This document shows positions 18,876-28,415 of a DNA stretch of 64,000 bases, in pieces; position 1 is the stretch's first letter; each line of letters opens with the position of its first letter. The notes below the pieces were generated by a model, which saw nothing but the letters and a program-made list of their open reading frames with translations, was not told the DNA's origin and did no database searches. The position numbers were made by a program, and so were the translations under genes. Origin of the DNA: an uncultured Ignavibacteria bacterium (lineage in GTDB: Bacteria > Bacteroidota > Ignavibacteria > Tepidaquicellales > OLB5); contig CALMYL010000005.1 of assembly GCA_937873695.1 (NCBI GenBank), positions 1 through 64,000 on the forward strand. Direction: 5' to 3'.

Positions 18876-20276
18876 ATGTCCCAAAAAATAACAGCAATTG
18901 TAGGCAGACCCAATGTCGGGAAATCATCGCTTTTTAACCGGCTGACGGGTAAGAAGAATGCAATAGTGCATGATATGCCCGGGGTTACCCGTGACAGGAA
19001 TTATGGTGAAGTAGAATGGAACGGTAAAAAGTTCTTTCTCATCGATACCGGCGGATATGTACCTAACAGCAAAGATAAGTTTGAAGCTGCGATCCGTGAA
19101 CAGGTGAAAATATCGATTGATGAAGCTGATATAATCCTGTTTATCGTTGATGCAAAATCAGGTATTTCACCGCTGGACCTTGAAATTGCAAAGCTTCTCA
19201 GGCGGGAAGTGAACAAGGCCGAAAACCTGCACAAAAAGGTAATACTTGCAATCAATAAGGTTGATAGCGCAAAAGATGAAATAGGCAAAACTGATTTCTA
19301 CAGGCTTGGACTCGGTGAACCCGTTGAAGTATCGGCTATAGTAGGCAGAAGAACGGGTGACCTGCTGGATATTATCACAGATGATATATCCATTGAAAGC
19401 AACGAAGAAGAGAATGATACCATCAAGTTTTCAATTATCGGCAGACCCAATGTTGGTAAATCCTCACTATCCAATGCCCTAACCCAATCAAACCGCAATA
19501 TTGTTACAGATATTCCGGGAACGACACGTGATTCTGTAGATACCATAATAAAATACCACGGGCAGGATATAACATTAATTGATACAGCGGGCTTGCGGAA
19601 GAAATCGCGGATAAAGCGCGCTGAGAGCCTTGAATATTTTTCGGCGCTGCGCACCCAAAGAAGTATTGAGCGCTGTGACGTTGCGATAATTGTAATTGAC
19701 GCGACAACAATTATCAGCAAGCTATCAAAGTATGCCGATCCTAAAATGGCGATATTTAAACTCAGCAAGGAAGATGTTGAGATAATCATCAAAGCCGGCG
19801 AGCTTAAAAAGGGAATACTTATAGTTATTAATAAATGGGATCTGATCGAAAAAGATACACAAACAGCCAGGATATTCGAAGAGAAAGTTAAAGAGCATTT
19901 AACAACATTTGATTACCTGCCGTTTATTTTTACATCAGCTATTACAAAACAAAGAGTGTCAAAAATAATTGAATCAGCCCTTGAGGTGTACAACGAAAGA
20001 GCCCGTGAGATTAAAACGAGTGTATTAAATGATAAACTTCTGCCATATATAAAAGCTTTCCCACCGAGATCAAAAACCCACAAAGAAATAAAGATAAACT
20101 ACATTACTCAGCTTAAACACTCACCTCCGGTCATAGGATTTTTCTGCAATTTACCAAGTGAAATAGAAGTGAATTACAAAAGATTTTTAGAGCACAAAAT
20201 AAGGGATGAGTTCGGGTTTACAGGTGTACCGTTAACACTGGTATTTAAAGCAAAAAATAAGGAGCGCACTGAGTAA
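18876..20276 (+). CDS. der: Ribosome biogenesis GTPase Der (EngA)
   Basis: A 466-residue protein with two tandem GTPase domains and a C-terminal KH-like domain; it acts in maturation of the large ribosomal subunit. G1 motifs G-R-P-N-V-G-K-S-S occur at residues 10-18 and 189-197. G3 motifs are D-T-G-G and D-T-A-G, and G4 motifs N-K-V-D and N-K-W-D. The C-terminal K-R-F-L-E-H and L-V-F-K-A-K segment is typical of Der. Start ATG at 18876. Confidence 0.97.
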   Translation: MSQKITAIVGRPNVGKSSLFNRLTGKKNAIVHDMPGVTRDRNYGEVEWNGKKFFLIDTGGYVPNSKDKFEAAIREQVKISIDEADIILFIVDAKSGISPLDLEIAKLLRREVNKAENLHKKVILAINKVDSAKDEIGKTDFYRLGLGEPVEVSAIVGRRTGDLLDIITDDISIESNEEENDTIKFSIIGRPNVGKSSLSNALTQSNRNIVTDIPGTTRDSVDTIIKYHGQDITLIDTAGLRKKSRIKRAESLEYFSALRTQRSIERCDVAIIVIDATTIISKLSKYADPKMAIFKLSKEDVEIIIKAGELKKGILIVINKWDLIEKDTQTARIFEEKVKEHLTTFDYLPFIFTSAITKQRVSKIIESALEVYNERAREIKTSVLNDKLLPYIKAFPPRSKTHKEIKINYITQLKHSPPVIGFFCNLPSEIEVNYKRFLEHKIRDEFGFTGVPLTLVFKAKNKERTE

Positions 20277-20332
20277 ATTCACTCCATTTACACAGTCTTT
20301 GCAATGCAAAATTTATTGTATTTGATTAGCCC

Positions 20333-20382
20333 CGCTCTTTAGAGCGAGGAATTGTTACCCCAAAAAAAGGGACTTTAGTCCC
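20333..20382. repeat. Paired stem-loops in an intergenic region
   Basis: CGCTCT-tt-AGAGCG (20333-20346) and GGGACT-tt-AGTCCC (20369-20382), with an A7 run between them. The pair sits between the ends of two convergent genes (der and the TPM gene). A short unstructured stretch and a dispersed 18-bp repeat follow it. Confidence 0.65.
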
Positions 20383-20445
20383 CATTTTAACTCTCGCGGC
20401 ATATTTTTTGAAAAATAAATAACAACAAAGATAGGTCAAAGGTCA

Positions 20446-20463
20446 CAGGAATGTCAGTGCTAC
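20446..20463. repeat. Dispersed 18-bp repeat, copy A
   Basis: CAGGAATGTCAGTGCTAC is the exact reverse complement of 29105-29122, almost 9 kb away. It is preceded by two 7-mers (GGTCAAA, GGTCACA; 20434-20447). Confidence 0.8.
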
Positions 20464-20478
20464 CAATTATTGATATAG

Positions 20479-20946
20479 TCAATTTATCACAATTTCATTC
20501 TGTAACTCATCATCATTATCAGCACCGGCTCTTGTAGGGAACTCCCGTGAAAGCACTTCTCCCATTTCATTGATTAACGCCAGTACTCCCGCTGAGTAAT
20601 TCTTATTTCTGAACTCTACCTTCAATTTCTCTTCCATTTTATTCCAGGTTTCATCCGGAATCTTCGCATATATTCCCTCATCGGCAATGATATCAAAATA
20701 TTGCTCTTCAAAGATCAAAAATATCAGCACACCAGTGCGTTCTTTGGTCTTGAATACTTCAAGCCTCTGGAAATCCTTCATGGCAAGCTCATGGTTTGAA
20801 TACAGCTTCTCGAGCAATGTTTTTTTATTCCTGAAACTGAGTACAATTTCGCCAACAGTATTTCTCTCAACCAAGTCAGCGGCTGATTGAATATCATTCA
20901 GCTCATCTTCAGAAAAGTAGTTATTTATCCACTGCTTATTACTCAT
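20479..20946 (-). CDS. TPM-domain protein
   Basis: A 155-residue protein beginning W-I-N-N-Y-F-S-E-D-E-L, with the block V-G-E-I-V-L-S-F-R then T-G-V-L-I-F-L and the Y-F-D-I-I-A-D-E-G-I pattern of TPM-domain (TPM_phosphatase) proteins. There is no signal peptide. It follows a second TPM gene by 33 nt on the same strand, the two-gene arrangement often seen with lemA; lemA itself is not here. Family members are linked to membrane-associated stress or phosphatase functions, but no specific role can be assigned. Confidence 0.8.
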   Translation of the reverse strand: MSNKQWINNYFSEDELNDIQSAADLVERNTVGEIVLSFRNKKTLLEKLYSNHELAMKDFQRLEVFKTKERTGVLIFLIFEEQYFDIIADEGIYAKIPDETWNKMEEKLKVEFRNKNYSAGVLALINEMGEVLSREFPTRAGADNDDELQNEIVIN

Positions 20947-20957
20947 TAGTCAGCATT

Positions 20958-20985
20958 ATTTGATATTTGGTATTTGTTATTACCA
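20958..20985. repeat. Heptanucleotide tandem array between two TPM genes
   Basis: Units ATTTGAT, ATTTGGT, ATTTGTT, ATTACCA. The array covers the stop codon of the upstream TPM gene (20980-20982) and nearly fills the 33-nt gap to the next start. Its 7-mers match those at 5461-5488. Confidence 0.75.
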
Positions 20986-21771
20986 CGAACCGCTCGAGCC
21001 TCCGCCGCCGAATGAACCGCCGCCGCCTGAAAATCCGCCGCTGCTCCATCCGCTTGAACTGCCCGAAGACCAACTGCTGCTGCTGCCGCCGCCGCCTGTA
21101 TACCACCAGTTACTGCCTTTTTTGCCTTTGTTCCGTCCAAATATCTTTGAAATTAAAGGCATAAAGAAAACAAAGAAAAATATAACTGCGAATATTACTA
21201 CCGGAAACGGAACGCAGCATATACCGCCTAAGGGGTCATTGTCATCAGATTCTTTATCGGCAGTATATTCACCCTTGGTAGCCTGTATGATTGCATCTAC
21301 ACCGGCATTTATGCCTTCAAAAAAGTTACCTTTTTTGAATTGAGGAGTGATCTCCTTGCGTATTATCTGGCTTGAAAGTGCATCAGTTAATGCGCCTTCC
21401 AGTCCGTAACCAACTTCAATTCTTAACTTCCTGTCATCCTTGGCAATGTAAAGCAATACACCGTTATTTTTGCCTTTTTGCCCGATACCATTTTGTTCAG
21501 CAAGTTCATATGAGCGGTCTTCAACTGAATTACCGTCAAGCGAGGGTTCCATCCATACCACAAGCTGATTTGATGTTTCCTTTTCAAATGCGGCAAGTTT
21601 CTGCTCAAGTGATTTTAATTGTGAAGAGGTAAGTGTTCCGGTTTTATCTGTAACATAGTTCTTAACCTGATCCTGAGATGCAATTGATTTTGATCTCTGC
21701 GCGTACACAATCTGCGCAAAAAGAAGCATTATCAAAATTACCTGTAGATATTTAACCCGTTTCAGATCCAT
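20980..21771 (-). CDS. TPM-domain membrane protein (YgcG-like)
   Basis: A 263-residue protein with a signal peptide (hydrophobic run ending near A-Q-I-V-Y-A). A TPM domain follows at about residues 33-165 (V-T-D-K-T-G-T-L-T, then L-L-Y-I-A-K-D-D-R-K-L-R-I-E-V-G-Y-G-L-E-G). A membrane segment lies near 185-208, and the tail is Gly/Ser/Trp-rich (S-G-G-F-S-G-G-G-G-S-F-G). This is the classical YgcG/TPM_phosphatase plan: an exported domain anchored in the membrane with a flexible glycine tail. Its stop codon lies inside a 7-bp tandem array. Confidence 0.88.
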   Translation of the reverse strand: MDLKRVKYLQVILIMLLFAQIVYAQRSKSIASQDQVKNYVTDKTGTLTSSQLKSLEQKLAAFEKETSNQLVVWMEPSLDGNSVEDRSYELAEQNGIGQKGKNNGVLLYIAKDDRKLRIEVGYGLEGALTDALSSQIIRKEITPQFKKGNFFEGINAGVDAIIQATKGEYTADKESDDNDPLGGICCVPFPVVIFAVIFFFVFFMPLISKIFGRNKGKKGSNWWYTGGGGSSSSWSSGSSSGWSSGGFSGGGGSFGGGGSSGSW

Positions 21772-21813
21772 AGCTTCAAATTTATCAGTATTACCTAAAT
21801 ATTAAAACATAAT

Positions 21814-21836
21814 AAAAAAGCCCCGAAATTGGGGCT
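21814..21836 (-). terminator. Terminator downstream of the FG-GAP gene
   Basis: Stem AGCCCC-gaaatt-GGGGCT (21819-21836), followed on the minus strand by T6. It separates the FG-GAP gene from the TPM genes. Confidence 0.8.
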
Positions 21837-21882
21837 CACTCATACTATCTTTTTGTAAAACATTTTAGTTAAATTTTCAAAG

Positions 21883-21920
21883 ATTCCTGCTTTCGCCTTA
21901 GAAACAAGGCAGGCAGGAAT
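21883..21920. repeat. Long imperfect inverted repeat
   Basis: ATTCCTGC (21883-21890) pairs with GCAGGAAT (21913-21920), and the inner GCCTT pairs with AAGGC. The gap between the TPM terminator and the FG-GAP gene holds nothing else I can see. Confidence 0.6.
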
Positions 21921-21980
21921 GACAAATAATTTACGGATAATCCACGGTTTCAGGATTTTCGGTAGTAGGTAAAAATCAAA

Positions 21981-23741
21981 TCACTTAACCAGCAGCATTT
22001 TCTTAGTCTGCCTGTAATTGCCGGCTTCAAAGGTGTAAAAATATATCCCGCTGGAGTACTTTGATGCGTCAAAATTTGCCGTATACGTGCCGGCCTGTTT
22101 TATTTCATTTACCAGAACTGTTACTGCATTACCCAATATATCAAAAATTCTGAGATTAACCATTCCGGCACTTGGCAGCATAAATTTTATGTTAGTTGTT
22201 GGATTAAACGGATTTGGATAGTTTTGCAGCAGTTTAAACTCAGCGGGAGTCTCACCACCTTCGCTATTTATGCCAATGATACCCTGATTTTCAACCGCAG
22301 TTATAAACCTGTTACCGGCTACATTCAAATATACATCAGTTACACCTGAAGGCCATTTTATAATGATTGTATCAATCACCGCAGCGTTGCCAAGACCCAG
22401 CTCAACATTCAGACTGTTTTGCGCGTTGTAACCGGTTTGTCCGGAAATCTCGCGGGTCTGTTTTACCCGCACACCATTTATGAATGCTGATGCAATAACT
22501 CTTGTACCTATTGCGGAGCGGTTGGAAATTACACCTTTGCAGTAAATATTAATCCAGTTATTCGGTGTTCCGTTGTTTCTGAAAAGGAAGTTATTCTGCT
22601 GAACAGGCTGATTGCCGTTGGCAACGTAGAGATCAATATCTCCATCCAGGTCATAATCGCCCCATGTTGCGCCATTCGATCTTCCCCCGCTGTTAACAAT
22701 ATCTCCGTTAGTCACCTTAGTAAATGTACCATTGCCGTTATTGTTGTACAAAAATTCATTCTGGTCATTATCATTTGAGACAAACAGATCAAGGTCACCG
22801 TCGTTATCGTAATCTCCCCAGGCAGAACCAACTGATGCGCCGCCATCATTGACGATTTCACCTGCTGTAATTTTCGTGAAGGCACCGCTGCCTTCATTTC
22901 TGTACAGGAAATTATTTTCAGTGAAATAATTCGTTACAAACAGGTCAAGATCGCCATCGTTATCGTAATCACCCCAGCTTGCGCCGGTTGAATTACCGCC
23001 ATCATTTACTATATTACCTGGAGTGATTTTTGTAAATGTACCATCACCGTTATTTTTATAAAGAAAGTTATTCTCTCCCGTTGTAAAATTGGCATTGGCC
23101 ACAAATACATCAGGCCAGCCATCGTTATCATAATCACCCCAGGCACAATTGAGAGAATTACCGCCATCATTTACAATTGCCCCGGCAGTAATTTTTGTAA
23201 ATGAGCCATCGCCATTCCCCTTATATAAGAAATTATTCCTGTTGTAATTAGCCGTATAGATATCAAGCTTTCCGTCTTTATCATAATCAACCGGGCTGCT
23301 TCCCCATGAATTTCCAATTTCATTCACGAATATGCCTGTTGTGACCTTTGTGAACGAGCCATCACCATTATTGGTGTAGAAAAAGTTATTCTGGTTGGCT
23401 GATGAACCTCCGTTTACAACAAATATATCAGGGTAGCCGTCATTGTTATAATCACCAATAGATGCGCCATATGAAAAACCGCCATCGTTCACAAGTGCGC
23501 CTGTAGTAATTTTCGTAAAATTCCCGCTTCCGTCATTCCTGAACAGTATGTTGTTCTGATTGGTAATGTTTGCGGCGAACATATCAAGCAGACCGTCATT
23601 ATTGTAATCAAACCAGTAAACGCCTTCGGTATAGGCGGCATCATTTACAATTGCACCGGTTGTCACTTTGGTAAAAGTTACCTGAGAGCAAACTTCACAG
23701 ACAAACAGAGTGCACGCCAAAAGCAAAAGAATATTTCTCAT
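21981..23741 (-). CDS. FG-GAP/VCBS-repeat protein with ASPIC/UnbV and T9SS domains
   Basis: A 586-residue secreted protein. The signal peptide (L-L-L-L-A-C-T-L-F-V) is followed by about seven repeats of roughly 47 residues, each with W-G-D-Y-D-N-D-G-D-L-D-L-F-V calcium-loop motifs (FG-GAP/VCBS beta-propeller). An ASPIC/UnbV-like segment (N-N-W-I-N-I ... G-Y-N-A-Q-N-S ... I-I-K-W-P-S-G) follows. A T9SS type-A sorting domain runs from about residue 500 (L-L-Q-N-Y-P-N-P-F-N-P to K-K-M-L-L-V-K). This is the CRTAC1-like architecture, common among surface proteins of Bacteroidota. Calcium-stabilised adhesion or polymer binding is likely but inferred. Confidence 0.92.
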   Translation of the reverse strand: MRNILLLLACTLFVCEVCSQVTFTKVTTGAIVNDAAYTEGVYWFDYNNDGLLDMFAANITNQNNILFRNDGSGNFTKITTGALVNDGGFSYGASIGDYNNDGYPDIFVVNGGSSANQNNFFYTNNGDGSFTKVTTGIFVNEIGNSWGSSPVDYDKDGKLDIYTANYNRNNFLYKGNGDGSFTKITAGAIVNDGGNSLNCAWGDYDNDGWPDVFVANANFTTGENNFLYKNNGDGTFTKITPGNIVNDGGNSTGASWGDYDNDGDLDLFVTNYFTENNFLYRNEGSGAFTKITAGEIVNDGGASVGSAWGDYDNDGDLDLFVSNDNDQNEFLYNNNGNGTFTKVTNGDIVNSGGRSNGATWGDYDLDGDIDLYVANGNQPVQQNNFLFRNNGTPNNWINIYCKGVISNRSAIGTRVIASAFINGVRVKQTREISGQTGYNAQNSLNVELGLGNAAVIDTIIIKWPSGVTDVYLNVAGNRFITAVENQGIIGINSEGGETPAEFKLLQNYPNPFNPTTNIKFMLPSAGMVNLRIFDILGNAVTVLVNEIKQAGTYTANFDASKYSSGIYFYTFEAGNYRQTKKMLLVK

Positions 23742-23860
23742 ATCTTTACAGGAATAATTTTAGAATTTACACTTCTTGGATGTAATTATGAAAGAGGGCG
23801 GCAAAGATTGAAACTTACAAATATAAACAAATACTATGAATTGAGGATGAATATCAAAAG

Positions 23861-26800
23861 TTAATACTCATCCATACTCTTAATTTCAAGCTGCTCAGGT
23901 TTATATTTGTAAATGGAATTTACAAACAGCACTGCTATCTTAAGGTTATTGATCAGGGGAATGTTATAATCAATTGCTTTACGGCGCATTATATAGCCAT
24001 CACGCATTGATTTATGTTCATGCTTCATTGATTGCGTGTTTATTACCAGGTCGAATTTCTTCTTTTCAAGCATCGAAAGTATATTAGGATTTTTCTTCTC
24101 GTTTATCTTGTACACCAGCCTTGAGCTTACTTTATGTTCCTTCAGAAAGCTATGGGTATTTGTGGTTGCAAATATAGAAAAGCCCATTTCATTCAGTTTT
24201 CTTGCACTATCAAGAAACTCGATCTTATCTTCAAGGTCACCCAGCGTAAGCAATATATTTTGCTTAGGCAGCCTGAAACCTGTTGATAAGAGTGATTTCA
24301 GGAAAGCTTCTTCCATTGATTCACCAAAACATGCAACTTCGCCTGTTGAGGACATTTCGACCCCTAAAATAGGGTCAGCGCCGCTTAAGCGGCTGAAGGA
24401 AAATTGCGGGGCTTTTACAACAATGTGGTCAAGATCAAGAGTTTTATAGTCACCTTTGATATCATGCCCAAGAATGGACCTCACCGCGAAATCGATAAAA
24501 TTGTAATTTGTAGCTTTTGAAATAAAGGGGAACGAGCGGCTTGCTCTTAAATTACACTCAATAACCTTTACTTTATTTTCTTTTGCAAGGTACTGAATAT
24601 TAAATGGCCCGGTTATCTTTAATTCTTTTACAATAGCTTTAGTGATACGTTTAACCTGGTGTACTGTTTCAAAATATAATTTCTGAGGCGGGATAGCAAG
24701 TGTTGCATCACCTGAATGCACTCCCGCGTTTTCAACATGTTCGCTGATTGCGTAGATTATAAGCTCGCCATTCTGACCAACGCCGTCAATTTCAATTTCT
24801 TTTGCGCCTTCTTCAAACTTGGAAATTACCACCGGAAAATCTTTTGATATCTGCGCATGTTCCTTGATATACTCTTCAAGTGAGCGGTCATCATTGCAGA
24901 CCTTCATCGCGGTGCCGGAAAGCACATAAGAGGGTCTGATGAGAACCGGGTAACCTATCTGATTCGAAAACTTCTTCGCCTGTTTTAAGTCAGCAAGCTC
25001 CTGCCAAACGGGCTGGTCAATTTCAAGTCTGTCTAGAATTGATGAAAACTTATTCCTGTCCTCGCATTTATCAATTGAGTGCGGTGATGTGCCGAGTATC
25101 CACGCGTTATTTTCGTGGAGCTTTAACGCAAGGTTGTTGGGAATCTGCCCGCCCATTGAAATAATTATGCCAAGCGGTTTTTCAAATTCATAAATATCCA
25201 GTACCCGCTCAAGGCTTAATTCTTCAAAATATAATTTATCGCAAATATCATAATCGGTGCTTACGGTCTCAGGGTTATAGTTCACCATTACAACTTTGTA
25301 TCCCAGCTTGCGCAGGATCTTGGCTGTGGTTACACAGCACCAGTCAAACTCAACCGATGAGCCTATTTTATACGGACCTGAGCCCAGGATCATTATCTTC
25401 TTCTGGTCAGTTTCTTTGGTCTCTTCAATATCATGTGTATCACCGTGATATGTAGAGTACAGGTAATTGGTTTCAGCGGGATATTCAGCAGCCAGAGTAT
25501 CAATCTGTTTGAAAACCGGAAGTACACCAAGAGATTTCCTGATAATCCTTATCTCATCTTCATCAGCGCCAACCAGAAGTCCGATCTGCTTATCTGAATA
25601 TCCGAGCTTCTTCGCTTCAAGCAGAAAATCCGCGGTAATATTCTCTTTTGTTGTTGCCAGTTTTCTGAAGTTATCGATATTTCTTATCTGGTAAAGGAAC
25701 CATTTATCTATCTTAGACATGTTGTGCACTTCATCAACTGAATATCCGTCCCTCAAAGCGCGTGAAATTGCGAATAGCCTCCGCGGCGTTGGAGTAATTA
25801 TATCCTGTTTGATTGTCTGTGTTTTGGAAGTATTCAGCACCAGACCGAACTTGCCCACCTGCAGCATCCTTATAGCTTTTTGAAGCACTTCAGGGAAACT
25901 TCTGCCGATAGCCATTACTTCACCAACAGATTTCATCTTGCTGCCAATTTCTTCTTCAACCCTGGGGAATTTAGCCAAGTCCCACCTTGGGATTTTCAGC
26001 GCAACGTAATCTAAAGCCGGCTCAAAACATGAATATGTTTTTTTAGTGATGGAGTTTTCAAGCTCGGTAAGCTTGTGCCCAAGCGATAGCTTGGCTGCAA
26101 TATATGCCAGCGGGTATCCCGTGACTTTAGATGCAAGCGCTGATGAACGTGAAAGCCTTGCGTTAACTTCAATAACGCGGTAATCAAATTCACCGGTTTC
26201 GCTTACTGACTTTGGATTAAGCGCAAACTGAATATTGCACTCACCCATTATTTTAAAATGCCTTATAGTTTTGATTGAGATATCACGCAGCTGGTGATAC
26301 TCAGCGTTTGAAAGGGTTTGTGAAGGCGCAATTACAATACTTTCACCTGTATGCACGCCCAGCGGATCAAAATTTTCCATGTTGCATACAGTTATGCAGT
26401 TATCCGCGGAATCACGTACTACTTCGTATTCAATTTCTTTCCATCCGCGAAGGTCCTCTTCTATAAGTACCTGCGGCGAATATGAAAATGCTTCCTGAAG
26501 CGCTTTGGTGATCTCCTTTTCATTATTAGCAAAACCTGAACCTAAGCCGCCTAAGGTGAATCCCGCCCTTAATATTACAGGGTAGCCAACTTCTTTGGCA
26601 GCCTTCAAGCCTTCTTTAACGCTGCGCACTGCTTTGCTGATTGGTGTGCGTACTTTTATCTTGTTCAGCTCTTTTACAAAAAGCTCCCTGTCTTCGGTCT
26701 TGTTGATTGAATCAACCTGTGTACCCAAGACCTGCACATTATATTTTTTTAATATGCCAAGCCTGTTAAGTTCAAGTCCGCAGTTAAGCGCTGTTTGCCC

Positions 26801-27115
26801 CCCGAAGCCGAGTAAAATACCTTCAGGTTTTTCTTTTTTTATTATCTGTTCAACAAAATAAGGATTAACCGGCAGAAGGTAGACTTTATCGGCAAGATCA
26901 ATATCGGTCTGCACAGTTGCGATGTTAGGATTTACAAGAATAACCGTTTTGCCTTCTTCTTTAAGTGCTTTTATTGCCTGCGAGCCGGAATAATCAAACT
27001 CACCGGCTTCGCCTATTTTAAGCGCACCTGAACCAAGGAGTAATATTTTATTTATTTCTGTCAATATTTTTTTCTGAAGGACAAGGGGCTCGAGCCCCTT
27101 GTTCATAATTTTCAT
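23861..27115 (-). CDS. carB: Carbamoyl-phosphate synthase large subunit
   Basis: A 1084-residue enzyme making carbamoyl phosphate from bicarbonate, ammonia (supplied by CarA) and two ATP, for pyrimidine and arginine synthesis. Two homologous ATP-grasp halves are visible; each begins with a dinucleotide-like L-G-S-G-x-x-K-I-G block (residues about 31 and 578) and contains V-I-E-x-N-x-R-x-S-R. The C-terminus is an MGS-like allosteric domain. The annotated ATG overlaps the carA stop (ATGA). The first about 16 residues, however, are an extension encoded by a perfect 22-bp palindrome and flanks; a TTG at 27064 would give an N-terminus aligning better with the E. coli enzyme. Confidence 0.96.
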   Translation of the reverse strand: MKIMNKGLEPLVLQKKILTEINKILLLGSGALKIGEAGEFDYSGSQAIKALKEEGKTVILVNPNIATVQTDIDLADKVYLLPVNPYFVEQIIKKEKPEGILLGFGGQTALNCGLELNRLGILKKYNVQVLGTQVDSINKTEDRELFVKELNKIKVRTPISKAVRSVKEGLKAAKEVGYPVILRAGFTLGGLGSGFANNEKEITKALQEAFSYSPQVLIEEDLRGWKEIEYEVVRDSADNCITVCNMENFDPLGVHTGESIVIAPSQTLSNAEYHQLRDISIKTIRHFKIMGECNIQFALNPKSVSETGEFDYRVIEVNARLSRSSALASKVTGYPLAYIAAKLSLGHKLTELENSITKKTYSCFEPALDYVALKIPRWDLAKFPRVEEEIGSKMKSVGEVMAIGRSFPEVLQKAIRMLQVGKFGLVLNTSKTQTIKQDIITPTPRRLFAISRALRDGYSVDEVHNMSKIDKWFLYQIRNIDNFRKLATTKENITADFLLEAKKLGYSDKQIGLLVGADEDEIRIIRKSLGVLPVFKQIDTLAAEYPAETNYLYSTYHGDTHDIEETKETDQKKIMILGSGPYKIGSSVEFDWCCVTTAKILRKLGYKVVMVNYNPETVSTDYDICDKLYFEELSLERVLDIYEFEKPLGIIISMGGQIPNNLALKLHENNAWILGTSPHSIDKCEDRNKFSSILDRLEIDQPVWQELADLKQAKKFSNQIGYPVLIRPSYVLSGTAMKVCNDDRSLEEYIKEHAQISKDFPVVISKFEEGAKEIEIDGVGQNGELIIYAISEHVENAGVHSGDATLAIPPQKLYFETVHQVKRITKAIVKELKITGPFNIQYLAKENKVKVIECNLRASRSFPFISKATNYNFIDFAVRSILGHDIKGDYKTLDLDHIVVKAPQFSFSRLSGADPILGVEMSSTGEVACFGESMEEAFLKSLLSTGFRLPKQNILLTLGDLEDKIEFLDSARKLNEMGFSIFATTNTHSFLKEHKVSSRLVYKINEKKNPNILSMLEKKKFDLVINTQSMKHEHKSMRDGYIMRRKAIDYNIPLINNLKIAVLFVNSIYKYKPEQLEIKSMDEY
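27081..27102. repeat. Perfect 22-bp palindrome at the carA/carB junction
   Basis: ACAAGGGGCTCGAGCCCCTTGT is fully self-complementary. It lies just after the overlapping stop/start of carA and carB, and on the minus strand encodes the extra residues N-K-G-L-E-P-L-V of CarB. Confidence 0.9.
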
Positions 27116-28209
27116 AACATCTCAATGAATTTATCAAAAAGCCATCCCGTATCATTCGGACCCGGTGACGACTCAGGGTGGAACTGCACTGCAAAGAACG
27201 GCTTTGTATTATGCTTAACGCCTTCGTTCGTGCCATCGTTGTTATTAATGAACCATTCGGTCCAGTCTTCAGGCAGTGTTTTTGTATCAACGGCATAGCC
27301 ATGGTTCTGGGATGTTATATAACAATGTCCACCAACTTCAATGCATGGCTGATTTTGTGACCTGTGTCCGAACTTAAGCTTGTATGTATCTGCACCTGCT
27401 GAGAGTCCTAAGATCTGGCTGCCCAGGCAAATCCCGAAGATCGGTTTATTAAGGCTGAATGATCTTTTCAAATTATCAATAGTTGCTGTACACATCTTTG
27501 GGTCGCCCGGCCCGTTAGAAACGAATATGCCGTCAAATTCATATTCGGAGCTCATGGGGTCATACCCAAGCGGAACGCGGATAACTTCAGCACCGCGGCT
27601 AACAAAATTACGTATAATGTTATTCTTAACGCCGCAATCAATCAGCAGTATTCTCTTTGGATTCTTGTTCTTTTTGGGTGAATAAATTACAGGCTCTTTT
27701 ACACCAACCATACCGGCAAGGTCAGTTTCGTTGGGATCAATTATTTCCATCGTGTCTTCGCCGGGTTCGGTGGTAATTCTGCCAAGCATAACGCCGGTGG
27801 TTCTTAGTGTTTTGGTCAGTTCGCGGGTATCAATTCCGTAAATTCCGGGGATATCGTTTTCCTGAAGCCATGTGTGGAGCGAGCCTGCGGCATCAAAATG
27901 GCTGTATTCAAAGCTGTAATTGGAAATGATCATTCCCCTAACCTGTATTCTGCCTGATTCAAACCCATCCTGGATTGTTTTTGCAGTATCATCCCTCTCA
28001 AAGCGGGGGATTCCGTAGTTGCCAATTAAAGGATATGTAAAAACAAGTATTTGCCCTGAATACGAGGGGTCGGTAAGTGATTCGGGGTAGCCGGTCATAC
28101 CGGTTGTAAATACCACTTCCCCATCGGAATTGCCGTATTTTCCGAAACTATATCCCGCAAAGGTTTTACCGTTAGCTAAACGTAGATATACTTTCCTGTT
28201 TTGTTTCAA
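27112..28209 (-). CDS. carA: Carbamoyl-phosphate synthase small subunit (glutaminase)
   Basis: A 365-residue glutamine amidotransferase that releases ammonia for CarB. The N-terminal domain has L-A-N-G-K-T-F-A-G and the G-M-T-G-Y-P-E-S-L-T-D-P-S-Y block. The class-I amidotransferase domain has the nucleophile motif G-I-C-L-G-S-Q and the H/E pair in Q-F-H-P-E-S-S-P-G-P. It is upstream of carB on the minus strand with a 4-nt ATGA overlap, implying coupled translation and the expected 1:1 complex. Confidence 0.97.
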   Translation of the reverse strand: MKQNRKVYLRLANGKTFAGYSFGKYGNSDGEVVFTTGMTGYPESLTDPSYSGQILVFTYPLIGNYGIPRFERDDTAKTIQDGFESGRIQVRGMIISNYSFEYSHFDAAGSLHTWLQENDIPGIYGIDTRELTKTLRTTGVMLGRITTEPGEDTMEIIDPNETDLAGMVGVKEPVIYSPKKNKNPKRILLIDCGVKNNIIRNFVSRGAEVIRVPLGYDPMSSEYEFDGIFVSNGPGDPKMCTATIDNLKRSFSLNKPIFGICLGSQILGLSAGADTYKLKFGHRSQNQPCIEVGGHCYITSQNHGYAVDTKTLPEDWTEWFINNNDGTNEGVKHNTKPFFAVQFHPESSPGPNDTGWLFDKFIEML

Positions 28210-28415
28210 TTATTAGTTAATTTTTACCAGCCGCGAGTTACTATTAGTGGCTATTAGGTTAGATACGAATATACCAGAAAAAAGTATATGAAAAAGTTTA
28301 TAAATTTATCCCTAATTTTTAAATAGGTATTATTGCAGAATATAAAAATATTCCCCGATACGTATTTTTAAGGTAGTTATATTTTCAGTGGAAATATTTT
28401 TGTATTTTTGTGAAT

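Noticed and set aside
19298-19792. 164-residue minus-strand frame inside der
   Set aside because: Antisense to a highly conserved gene, Ser/Ile-rich as expected for a shadow, no domain.
20960-21343. Proline-rich plus-strand frame of 127 residues
   Set aside because: It is the reverse of the Gly/Ser-rich tail of the TPM gene; proline runs come from the reversed glycine codons.
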